A model generated the notes under the pieces. The model ran no database searches. It was not told the origin of the DNA and saw only the letters and a program-made list of their open reading frames with translations. Of a stretch of 64,000 bases of DNA, positions 10,750 through 21,062 are shown piece after piece. The stretch is from Arthrobotrys musiformis. Its lineage: Eukaryota > Ascomycota > Orbiliomycetes > Orbiliales > Orbiliaceae. The stretch's first letter is position 1; the number at the start of each line of letters is the position of its first letter. Position numbers and translations under genes: made by a program. The DNA lies in contig JAVHJL010000003.1 in the NCBI GenBank assembly GCA_036971715.1, positions 2,914,001-2,978,000 on the forward strand, in the 5' to 3' direction.

Positions 10750-12601
10750 TCACACTGCTTGAGCGTACATTTGAGTGGCAATACTTGTGCCGGATGGGCT
10801 CGTGGGTGTGGGTAATGGCGTAAGGAGCGAGTTTGGCGGGAAGAATACAAAACCGGGGCTTGGGTTGGGATCTTGTTCATGATATGGTGGGACGGGGTCG
10901 ACGTCCTCGACGTTTCGAGGTCGCCACCGCTGTTGGTAGCCGATAACTGGGACGGGGGAACTGGTAGCTGCTGGTGCGGAGAGGTGGGCAGTGCGGCGGT
11001 GATGTTGTGGGGAAGTTGGAGTTAGTTGCAAATGGTGTGCTTGAATCAGTTGGTATGGTTGCATAGAATGGTGCTGGGGTCGTTGTGCGTGAGGTGTGGA
11101 CAGAGTAATAGGTGTATGTGGGTAGGCTGAGCGCTCTTCCTCGCCAAACACCCAGTTTGCGATTCTCGAAACCGCAGAAGTTAGTCTGACTGCTGTCGAC
11201 GGGGTCCTTCTTTCTTCACTGGCGGTTGGAAGAGGCAGCGCCGTTTGAAGCTGGGGTAGTACAGGTCTTTGACGTTGTTGTTGTGGCTGTGGCTGGGGAG
11301 CTGGCTGGGTAAAAGTTGGTGGTGACACTGGGAGCGAGTTTCGTGATCTGGTGGGTGTGTCATCCTCAAACGAAGTCTCCCTGCTGGAATTAGTTTGCGT
11401 ATCCTCTTGAGATTCCGATGTCTGCGAAGTGGCCTCCACGATGATCTCGGTGCGTGTGGGTTGTGGGACGGACTCCAATGCGCCGCTGGCAGTCGCGCTT
11501 CGAAATCTCGCCGGACGTTGGGAGTTTCCCCTGCTGATGAGCCTTTCCAATTCCTGTAGGCGTCGTTCGAGAGAGGCCTTTTCCTCCAATGCGATTTTAA
11601 TACGCACGACCGCCTCCTTGCATTCGGTTGAAGTTTGCGCCGCTGAAGTTTCAGTGCTTTGCTCTTCAACGACTTCTGGAGTGATAGTTTCAGGTCCGTT
11701 CGAAGTTGGAACTGGCGTCGACGCCACAGGAGTCTCCACGGACTGCTCCTCCACCACAGGTGCAACCTCATGAACAGAAATAGCCACGACCTCTAGCTCA
11801 TTCGACGTTGGAACCGGAACCGGGACATCAGAATCAGAATCAGAGTGAATCGATCGGTCATCGAAAGAAGTCGTATCCGTAAACGTCCCCATCGAATCCC
11901 TCCTCGTATCAAAAGTAGTAGCACTAGGACTACTAACCCCATACGCCCTTCCCATTCCGGTGGGGAATGGTCCGAATTCACCCGGCCCCACGTTCAGATT
12001 CCCCAAGCTCTGAGCTGCCCTAACATGTGTATGAATCGGTGAGGGGCTCGCGCAAGATCTTAAACCGACGGGCATACTGGCTCGGCGTGTGTGATTCGAT
12101 AGTCCAGAAGTCGGGCGAGGAATAAACTCTCCGTTCAAGAAGGAGTACTGTCCATTAGTAAGAGATGATGTAGAACCGAGGAGTTCGTTTGCAAGGTTTG
12201 CATCGTGGATAGTAAGCATCGGTCCATATGGAGAGTTCCCCCTCTGGGCATCTCTGGCGGATGAAGGGCAGCTATGTGATCGAACCGCATGGGGCCTCTG
12301 AGGCATGGAAGATGCATCATTGACAGTGATTAAAGGGAACGGAGTCGGACTTCGAGTCTCTACAAACACAAACAATATATTAGCCAAAACATTCCATTTC
12401 AATTTAATGGTAGTGTTATTTATACATACGCTCCGGTTCCTCTATGCTCCTCCCCCAATTGAAGATAGACCGCTCACTCTGACTCCTCGCATGCTTCTTC
12501 CTGGCCTCGAACTCATCGAGACTTCTTGTCTGCACGCCGTTCTGGTCAGCCTGCTCTTCGGTGAACGGAAAGCAGCTGCCAAATATCGACTGGAAAGGCA
12601 T
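10750..12601 (-). CDS. Unrecognised Ser/Thr/Pro-rich protein with a short coiled coil
   Basis: Two exons (12430..12601, 10750..12359) joined by a 70-bp phase-1 intron encode 593 residues. I recognise no family. Most of the protein is predicted disordered and rich in Ser, Thr, Pro and Gln, with a Gln/Pro run (about residues 425-440 by eye). One ordered segment stands out in the middle: a charged heptad-like stretch around ALEEKASLERRLQELERLIS, a likely short coiled coil. The N-terminus (MPFQSIFGSCFPFTEEQ) is followed by an Arg/Ser-rich patch (KKHARSQSERS) that could be phosphorylated. No signal peptide or membrane segment is seen. A GTAAGT on the minus strand near 12905 could be the donor of a 5'-leader intron. 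Confidence 0.75.
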
Positions 12602-15034
12602 ATTGAAATATAATATAAAAAAGAAAATAAAGAAACAAAGGAAAAGCCGATATCGAGTGTCGTTTTTTATAGAGGAAAAAAGGGGACGAACTCCAACTCG
12701 ATAGTATAGAGATATAAAAACCGAAATCAAAAATTAAGGAAAGAAAGATATCATACGAGTGAAAGAAGGTGCAAAAGATAGATAATAGAAAAACGAAGCC
12801 GAACTTGGAGTATCATCGACCGCGATCAATCGCGATGTATCAAAACAAGAAAAGGAAAGAATATAAAAATGAAATAAAATGTAGAATAAAAATGTAAAAA
12901 CTTACACCAAAGTCAAAGGGGAAGCCTGAGCCCTCTCTTTCCTTTGCAAAGTCAAGTTCTTCTTTTCTTTCTTATCGGAATTAACGAAACGGAAAAGTCA
13001 CCCTGCTGAAGGCCTCAAGTGAACGGGTCCTCAGAATTGAATTTGAACAGTAAAAGGAAGAATATTCGTCTATCCCGGCGTCAGTCAGCTCGCTGTCCTG
13101 AACTATATTTTTTTGTAGAAAGAAGAATTGAAGAAAGAAGAAGAAGAAGAAGAAGAATCCGAAAAGGGAAATTAATGCCTCCTCAAATGCTTCAAAAAGA
13201 AACGAAACTGAAAGGAAAAGGGAAAAAAAAAGGGAAGACGAATTCGAAGGGAATGAAATCACAAACTAAGATCTCGAACACGGGTCCGAAACCCGACTTC
13301 TTATAAACCAATCCGATGTTCATACTCACGCTGCCCCCACGTTTCCGGCGCACTCGAGCACTCTGCAATCCTCATCCGAACATGTGAGTGCAGTGTGCAC
13401 AGCATACATGAAGAATAAGAAAATAAAAATAAAGTAAAAAAGGTCCGCAACCGAAAACTTGGGCCTGGCCGAAACTCCAAACCATGAAACCGTGAAACTC
13501 AGCGTTGCGACTCGCGAAAAAAAAAAAGGGACCCCCTTCGCCTTGCCTCGGGAAGCATCGTGCAGCGCAGCGCATCGCAATCGTGCATATTTGCGGCTTA
13601 GTTTCCAGTTGAACGGCCCCAAGGCTTCTTTCAAAATTTATGTATCCCAAAATAACACTTTACCGGCAAAATATTAATATAATACTAACGACTTCCTGAT
13701 GCACGTCAACCTGAAACCCCACAATTGAACATCCATCCCTCCTCAACTCGTTAGTATACCAGCAAAGTTAAGACTTCGTTAGCGCACGGCTCTCCAACCA
13801 TTAATTAACCATCCCAAAGAAGCCAGGGAAATGCGAGTGCGTAGTCGATCTTGTGTAATTACAAAGTGCACCATCTGCTTTTCATGCATCTCCGGGGCCC
13901 TGGCCAGAAGTGATCATGATAGGGCTGTTTCGCACCACCAGCCCGAAGCGCGAGATGTTGCTCTCCCAAATTTCATTGGCAACGCCGCCAACACGGCCAA
14001 CGATTGGCCCGCCATTAAGCGCACACCGGAAGGAAAAGTGGAGCCCCCTTCCGAGATCACCTTCGATCAAATATAATTTTATGCTAAAGTTAGACTTCCT
14101 CCGCGCTTCTTCCAGCAAATTGTTTAATTACCAGTAGATATAGATATATTCTTGTAGACCCGAAAAAATATCTTCAGAGGCTAGAACCAGCACCTACTTC
14201 TTTTTTCCAGGCTGTTTTTGGACCAATTTAATTAATGTCAAGTCCACTCTGTCCCAGCGAATCACTAGGGCTGCCGACGGACAGTAGGGCAACTAACCTG
14301 GCCCGTCGCGCGTTTCCATTGGCTGTTTTGTTGGAGCTGTCAGGTCGTACAGCAAGCAATAGACTGGGAACATTGGATGAAACACGACAACCTCTTTCGA
14401 TATCAAATTTCCCCAGACAATCTCTCAGACGGACACGTTCGTTCTTTACCATTACATCCTCACAAGGAAGAGGAGTCCAAATTTGGACATAATGGAGTCT
14501 TGAAACCACAGTACCAGATTTTTGATCAAATTGAAAATGGCGATACAAGGAACTGGAAGAAGAAGGATATGAAACGACCAAATAGAAAAGTAAAAAATGA
14601 TAGTAAATTCGTATCACGCTCTTTCGCTCTCCCCCCAGTTATCTCGCGAACCGTTCTGTATCCTTGATGCATAATGACAGCTAAACCTATCAAATAACCC
14701 ATCGCTCTTCCTTCCCTGTCGTACCAAACAAAAAAAATGTACACACGAAATATGCCCTTTTTCAACGCCCCATTCGATACACACCTGACTTCAGGACGCC
14801 TTGTACGAACACTCGAAAAGAAAAAAGAAAAAAGAAAACCCAGCATCTGTTCGCAATGAAAAAAAAAAAAGATCCCCTGATGAAACATCGATACCAAAAC
14901 ATAAACAAGTGAATGGCATAGAAAACAAAAGAATAACGATGGAAAAAGGACGGGGTCGAGACAGATAAAACAAAACAAGTACAAGAAAAAGTAAACGGGT
15001 ACGTATTTGCTCGCTAACGAAACAAAACAACAGT
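12602..15034. other. Long intergenic region with GAA repeat
   Basis: The 2.4 kb between two minus-strand genes hold the leader and promoter of the 593-residue gene and the 3' region of the DUF300 gene. A (GAA)n-type microsatellite lies at about 13134-13157. CCAAT-type motifs (ATTGG) occur near 14004 and 14317. The open frames are short, low in complexity and without splice-supported continuation, so I call no gene. Confidence 0.5.
13134..13157. repeat. (GAA)n microsatellite
   Basis: About eight GAA units, with one interruption at the left edge, lie upstream of the 593-residue gene. Confidence 0.7.
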
Positions 15035-17363
15035 CTAATTGCCCCAGGGATTGTCGTCATTGGCTAGACTCCCGTATCTCATCCTGTCATCGACCGGGGT
15101 GTCTTCTTCTTCCTCCTCGTCCTCCTCGGCCACGACGAAATCCCCCTGCGGGGTAGCCCTGGAGCTACCAGCTGCAGAGCTTGCTAGTGTATCGATCGTT
15201 GGGGGGATGTGTTCCGTTTCAAAACCCGATCTTTCAACGTGTCCTGCATCCTCTGGAGGATATTTGGTAACAAAGACCTTAGGATCCTCCTTATTCCGAC
15301 CAGGGCCACCCTCCTTGCGGGCGCGGACACGCTCGATGTCCTCTGCCTCTTTGTCCTCGACAACGAGATCTACGACCCCGGAACGGTCCGAAAAGTGAGA
15401 CGAGGATGATTCACTCCGATGCAATGTGTCAGAAACCTTCGACAGCAAGCCCCGAGATTCTGGCTCGTCGCCATCTGAAATCTTAGCTTTCCCTTTACGG
15501 CTACGAGAACTCGATGCATTTGAGTGTTTGCTCCTGCTTCGAGACTGAATCTTAATGCGGTTTGGGGGTTGAAGGAGGGCTTGGTTTGTGGCTGTTGTAA
15601 CAAGATATCGAGACGACTGGTAGTTCTGTCGGAAACGCTCCGCACTATATGGTTCGTATGCCGTTATGACGGGGTACTAAAGTTAATGGTTAGCGGCGCT
15701 CCACACCCCCACAAAGAAACACTGTTTGCACCCACATTATAATCCCCGAACTCCATTTCCCTCGCATCATCGTACAACTTCTCCATTTCCTCGTCAGTGC
15801 CCTCGTCCTCAAGATTGTCGGTAGCCACACTCCCGTACGACCTCCCAACACCGGCTGCCGCTCTCCGGGCAGGATCATCAGTGATACCAGCCGCAGAACC
15901 CACACCTCCTAGTAAAGCCGAACGACTCGACGGTACCGGCTTCGGTATCCAGTATTTCCCTTTACCACCGGCCTGATATCGCATTCCCTCCATAATCCTC
16001 GCCATCCTCGCGGCACTCTCGGGATGAGCCATAGTTGTCCCATCCGCCGAGTCAAAATTACGGTATCCGTACCCTTCCCCGCCAAAAGTCATCTTTGTGT
16101 CATAGATCAAGTCACGAATACCGTAGGCGTCACGGAGCGCATACTGAACCGGCATACGTGCCGCGGAAACCGTTGGGTCCGCATAATCCTTCCATGAAAA
16201 GGCATACCAATGCGCAATAGCGAAAATCGGCATCTCGCAAGAGATCAAGCAGTCTTGAATCGCAGCTGCAAGGTTGTCGCGGGTGTACTCCGGTGTATCG
16301 GGTATAATCTTAAGCCACACCAAAATCGAAAGGAAAAATCCCTGCCAGTAAGAGGCAAAGATGATGAGTTTAATACACAAAAACTAGATTTCCGTTAGCA
16401 GATGAAACTCTTATCAGGGTCTACGTTATGGGGGAATACCTTTGGCACCGGTCTGAACGGCCTCAAGTCTTGATGCATACAAGCCCAAAACATACCCAAA
16501 CTGTACAAACTAATCGTCACGGATAGATTGTAAATGATACCACTCCAGAAGTACCCGCTATTAAGTCCAATGTATCCTTCCTGGTAGGTATCGGTGGCCT
16601 TCATGATGATTGTTGTGAGCGCAAGTATCGGCTTGAGCCATGTGTATTGGAGGATGCCACGTTTGATGTTCAGGAACGAGTGCGGATCGCTGATGTCGAC
16701 TTTTGGGAGGCACAGATTGAGAGGCCATAGGTGCGGGATCGGGGCTCGTCCGTGGGTGAGAATGATAAGTGCTCGTTCGCCGCCAAGGAAGTTAATGAGA
16801 AGTTGGAAGAAGGTGTAGATAGTGAAAGCCTGTGTTCGAGTTAGCGGGTGAAATTCGAAGGCTAGCAGCGCATATCTCTAACCTCGTATATATCTCGGAT
16901 AGGATCGAGGAAGAAAGCCGCTGCCGACGACTTTAAACTGAGCCATGATGTTATAGCATAAATCGGAACCCTGTAATCCTAGTTAGATATGATGTCTAAG
17001 ACTTAACAAATCCACAAAGGGCAGTTTCACAAACATCAACAAGATCCGCACGACATATCGTTGAAGCAATGGCTTTCGATAGTTTTTCCTATCAAAACCG
17101 GGTTAGCCCACGCCCTTTTTACCCCTCCAATAAAGCCCTTGTATCTTGGATTTGCATATGTACAGTTGGAACCAGATTGAACTATTTCAAGTTTGTCATT
17201 AGCCTCTCCCTTCAATCCCATCACCAAAAAAAAAAGAGGGACGCATCGTGTGATCTTACACCACCGACAACAGGGCCGCAACTATCGCGCAGACCCCCGA
17301 GAAAATGATAAAAAAGTTCCCTAGCTTGGTTCCCGTTCCACCGGGCTCAAGAAAACCAGGCAT
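15035..17363 (-). CDS. DUF300 / TMEM184 / Ost-alpha family multi-pass membrane protein
   Basis: Seven exons (17260..17363, 17164..17181, 17035..17088, 16883..16970, 16440..16829, 15736..16383, 15035..15676) encode 647 residues with every phase closing. Family landmarks in order are a first membrane segment (NFFIIFSGVCAIVAALLSV), SIWFQLKNYRKPLLQRYVVR, LLMVPIYAITSWLSL, DPIRDIYEAFTIYTFFQLL, then FLCIKLIIFASYWQGF and SCEMPIFAIAHWYAF. About seven membrane segments fill the N-terminal half. The C-terminal half is cytosolic-looking, Ser- and Asp/Glu-rich and variable. Family members are linked to solute transport and endosomal or vacuolar membranes; no specific substrate can be inferred here. Exon 2 is only 18 nt but supplies residues conserved in the family. 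Confidence 0.92.
17164..17181 (-). other. 18-nt microexon of the DUF300 gene
   Basis: The exon reads TTCAATCTGGTTCCAACT on the minus strand, preceded by AATAG and followed by GTACAT. Spliced between exons 1 and 3 it completes V-S-I-W-F-Q-L-K-N-Y, matching the conserved SIW-x-QLKNY loop of the family. Skipping it would keep frame (18 = 6 codons) but delete this motif. Confidence 0.75.
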
Positions 17364-18122
17364 TTTTGAAAGCTGCCAAAACCCTTCGATCGACGAGATG
17401 GAGTCCTATCTTTGGAGCATCTGGAGAAAATCAGGGAAGTTTTGGAATGTGAGTTTTTGGCGTTGGCTAGTGCCCTTAAGGGAGCGGAATCAAGGGGGTC
17501 TATATCGTGAAAGAGGCCACAATAGAGGTTAGACGATGGGCTTCCGAGAATCGGGTTTGTGAGATTAATGATTCGTCAGAGGAGGGGAGATGACGCGCAG
17601 GTCCTCGATGTGGTTTAAGTTGGGGTTGGGTCAAGCGGTGTGGCCCATGCACACACATCCAGGCCAAGGCCAAGGGAATGAGTATGTAACCAGGGATAAC
17701 GTGCCGCTTTTTTCAGCACCTCACAAACAAGGCCTAAAGGCCCCACACGTGCAATGACCTCAACGTCAACATACATGCGTCTCAATTATACCGCACTGCA
17801 TCGATGAGCTTGTATGCCGGTTTATAGCTGTCTGCCGAATTATATTCGCAGCCTGTAGTAGAACAAATGCAAATTTATATCATAGCTCCTCGCCAAGTTG
17901 TCAGCAAAAAGACGAGGTCGGATTTCATTTTCGTGTCCGATATAAAAAATTTTGCTCATGGTTTCCGAATTCATACGAATGTTACACACCACTAATGCAA
18001 GGCACGTCGATGTTGATACGTATTCAGGAACTCACACACGGGAGAAACCATAATCTAGAAGCGATGTGGCAGAATATCCAAATATCATTGAACCGAGATC
18101 TAAGATACAAGAATCTGATACC
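17364..18122. other. Intergenic, DUF300 promoter and URA3 3' region
   Basis: This 759-bp stretch between two minus-strand genes has no exon-like frame with splice signals. Confidence 0.5.
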
Positions 18123-19022
18123 CTAAGCTTTGCTCAGCCGTCCGAGATAGGCGTTCCACCCTTCCTCCTTGTACGCCTTTGCAGACGCAACAGGATCGGG
18201 AACGGCGTATATTCCTCTCCCCGCAATGATAAAATCTGCCCCCGCTTCCACCGCCGACTTGGGTGTCTGGTACTGCTGTCCAAGTTTGTCACCCTTGGAT
18301 GCCATATTTACACCCGTGGTGAAGAGTACAAAGTCCTCATCCTCCAACGGAGCAACCTCCGTCTCAACATCCCCCAGCGTCCTCGACGCCACAAACCCGA
18401 TGACAAACCGGCTGTATTTTCGTGCGCACTCCACCGAAACTTTCGTGTACTCCCCCGTAGCTAGTGATCCCTTACTTGTCATAGTCGCCAGGATCAAAAG
18501 CGCCCTCTGATCTTTATACGGGAAATCCTCACGCTCCGCCGTCTGAGTCAATGCCTGGACGATACCTTCCCCAGGGAGCATCGTGCAGTTGACAATATCC
18601 GCCCAACTTGAGATCTGTAAAGCTCCGCCATGATATTGCTTTTGAACCGTATTCCCGATATCGACGAACTTGCGATCCTCGAATATCAAAAAATTGTGCT
18701 TGGCCGCCAGTTCCTTTAGTTCTTCCAGTACGGTCAAGCTGAAATTATCAAGTATATCAATGTGTGTCTTCAGTACGGCGATGTATGGGCCGAGTCCTAA
18801 ATACCCGTTAGCCGCCCGTTTCCCTTCTTTTCATCTGGTGTATATATTTTTCTCTCTACACGTACTGTCGGCGAGGTCTAGCAGTTCACCTGCCCTTGTA
18901 ACATCGGCGGAGACGACCACATTAGTTTGCTTTGCCTCTGCGATTTCAAACAGCTTTCGAGCAACCGGGTGAGGATGTTGCTTGGCTCGTTCGCCGTACG
19001 ACAATTGAGATTTAGAAGACAT
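18123..19022 (-). CDS. URA3: Orotidine 5'-phosphate decarboxylase
   Basis: Two exons (18866..19022, 18123..18796) with a 69-bp phase-1 intron encode 276 residues. The enzyme decarboxylates OMP to UMP, the last step of pyrimidine biosynthesis. The first exon has SYGERAKQHPHPVARKLFEI. Exon 2 opens with LGPYIAVLKTHIDI, followed by the catalytic FEDRKFVDIGNTVQ motif (Asp-Lys-Asp charge network) and the phosphate-binding IIAGRGIY near the C-terminus. Length is normal for Pezizomycotina pyrG-type enzymes. All key residues that can be checked by eye are present, so the gene should be functional. An intron near this position is common in filamentous ascomycete pyrG genes. Confidence 0.97.
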
Positions 19023-20957
19023 TCTTTTAGAAAATTAAACACTACAGGTTGGTATTACTCTGTAGTCAAACGGTTTCGTCGGTGTTCTACTGTCGTAAGT
19101 GTGGTTTTTGTTTCTGGCACCGGAAAAAATGACGAAGTTTTGAAACCGGTTTTCCAACCGTTGAAAATCGAACTACGTGAGAAAAAAACAACACCAGTTT
19201 CATGTTGTTGGACTCGGAGTTACTTTGCAATGCCAGTGGAGGCCCGACCTCGGCCTCATTGCATAAGTAGAACTCTTCTTTGATGCACTTAAGTTTTAGA
19301 TTCAATGGTTCGGCCGATCTTGCAGCCGTTCAGTCGAAAAGCCTTGATGCAAGTAAATTTGCTGGAGTTCTTTCTGTGCCGCTACACTCATTAAATTTAA
19401 ATCAATATTGAATGCGCATCAGCACGAGTATGGTACTCCGAGATACCTTCACTTCTTGAACTTCTAGATTATATATATTGATGCGCTATGCAGGTGGGGT
19501 ACTTGGGGAACATACCACAGTAGTGCAGAACACAGAAACAGTTCAATATAATATTTCTGGGTACCAGACAATGTTGCAAATGATAAGTACGGTAATTCGG
19601 CACTATATGAATATCAGCCCATAGATTCAATCCAGCCAACTTAACCCGAATTTAAAAGAAGCATTCATACCAGTCGTGCCGACATTACCCAGGTTCCTCG
19701 TCTAACCGGCCGAAACTTCAGGCTGCAGGCGCTCTAGAGGCAAAATAACCAATCTAAATCCTTCCGCGAGTCGATAAACTACTCATATATAAAAGGAAGT
19801 AATTTGTTATCTGAGTGACTTTCCAAGAACATATACCCGCGGCACCTGATTATTTCGCGCCTGGTTAGAGAGAAGCCCTATGGAATATGTTGAAATGGTT
19901 TGATGAGGGCCTATCATATCAGCAAATGTGATAGAACACAGACCTTGCTCAAGGGCCTATGAGCGAGGACATCGAGTCTGTATTAAAATACAATACCGTC
20001 AGCTCTTTGAACTTTTTGACACCGACTTGGCCGGGGCCGGGGCCCATATATCACGTATAATACTGGAGTATCTTGGGTGGAAATAACTTACCTCAACAGT
20101 CGTTGATTTCGATCCCTGAGGGGAAAGGGAGGAAAAGAGGAAGAGGGGGGGGGGTCTCAGAAGAGCCTATTTATATTAACCTAGAGCACCTGCCTGCTAA
20201 GTTCGAGAATATTCGAATAGGTGACTACGGTCACAATCGTACCACGATCGTGATCAATCAAGAACTAGTTGGGCGGTACGAGCAGTTCCGCGGATATACC
20301 TAGATATATAGATAGATGTCTGTAGCATGTTGGCGTACATACACCCATATTCTCGTGGTTTCCCCGTCGATTCTGTAATTTATATTTTGGCACATATGAT
20401 AGTTACTTAGTTACATGAGCACACTTCCGAACGGTGAATAAATCTCAGCTAGTAGTATCAATTTGATAATTTGGTCTCCGGAACCTGAGAAGAAGAAAGG
20501 GCTATAGATTCTAACTATATTACATTTAAGAATGCCGGGAATAGTCGACGTCCAGCTGCGATATTAGGGTATATCAGATATTTGTTCCCAGCCAGAACTT
20601 ACGGCCGAGATCCATTCTTTCTCCATGGCCAGTGATTTAATACTATCGCATTTTACTCCGTAACTTGAACCCGAGTCCCCCCAAACCCCAATCACTTAGG
20701 TAATTATAAAAGCCAATTAATTATCAACATATCCAATTCCAAAAAGCTCCCCCATGGCAATCTATTGTATTGACCAGATAGCGGCAAGCCAACATTGAGT
20801 CCTGAGGGCTCATCCCCACCACAACCCAACACAAAGTGTTTGCTCCCGCCAAACCCTTGAAAAAGGAAAAGAGCCAAAACAGAATCTCGCCAAAAAGCCG
20901 TCTACCACAAACTCCCTCGCGGCAAAAAAAAATTCAAAAATTTAGCAAAAAGATTGG
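19023..20957. other. Gene-poor intergenic region
   Basis: No supported gene lies in these 1.9 kb. A run of ten Gs lies near 20146-20155. A protein-like frame runs from about 20150 to 20301 on the plus strand (EEPIYINLEHLPAKFENI and onward) but has no ATG, no clear splice acceptor and no recognised homology. It may be a gene relic. Confidence 0.45.
20947..20951 (-). terminator. RNA polymerase III T-run terminator of tRNA-Leu
   Basis: Five Ts on the minus strand begin about seven bases after the discriminator base. A longer T run follows further downstream. Confidence 0.75.
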
Positions 20958-21062
20958 TGATGAGAGTGGGATTCGAACCCACGCACGGTTACCCGTACCA
21001 GGATGTCACTTGTTAAGGTATAACCTTAACCTGGCGCCATAGACCAACTCGGCCATCTCACC
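20958..21062 (-). tRNA. tL(AAG): tRNA-Leu (anticodon AAG) with 20-nt intron
   Basis: The minus strand folds as a class II tRNA. It has a 7-bp acceptor stem (GGTGAGA with TCTCATC, one G-T pair), an anticodon stem CCAGG/CCTGG with loop TT-AAG-G-T, a long variable arm (TACGG..CCGTG) and a T arm GTGGG-TTCGAAT-CCCAC. The anticodon AAG is at 21025-21027. The intron at 21004..21023, between positions 37 and 38, contains CCTTAA complementary to the anticodon region, as in typical pre-tRNA-Leu. A T5 run on the minus strand (A5 at 20947-20951) is a pol III terminator. It decodes CUU and, by A34-to-I editing, CUC. Confidence 0.95.

Noticed and set aside
14228..14984. Two minus-strand frames of about 130-150 codons between the 593-residue gene and DUF300
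   Set aside because: Phe/Ser/Cys-rich, T-run-derived sequence with no domain or splice continuation.
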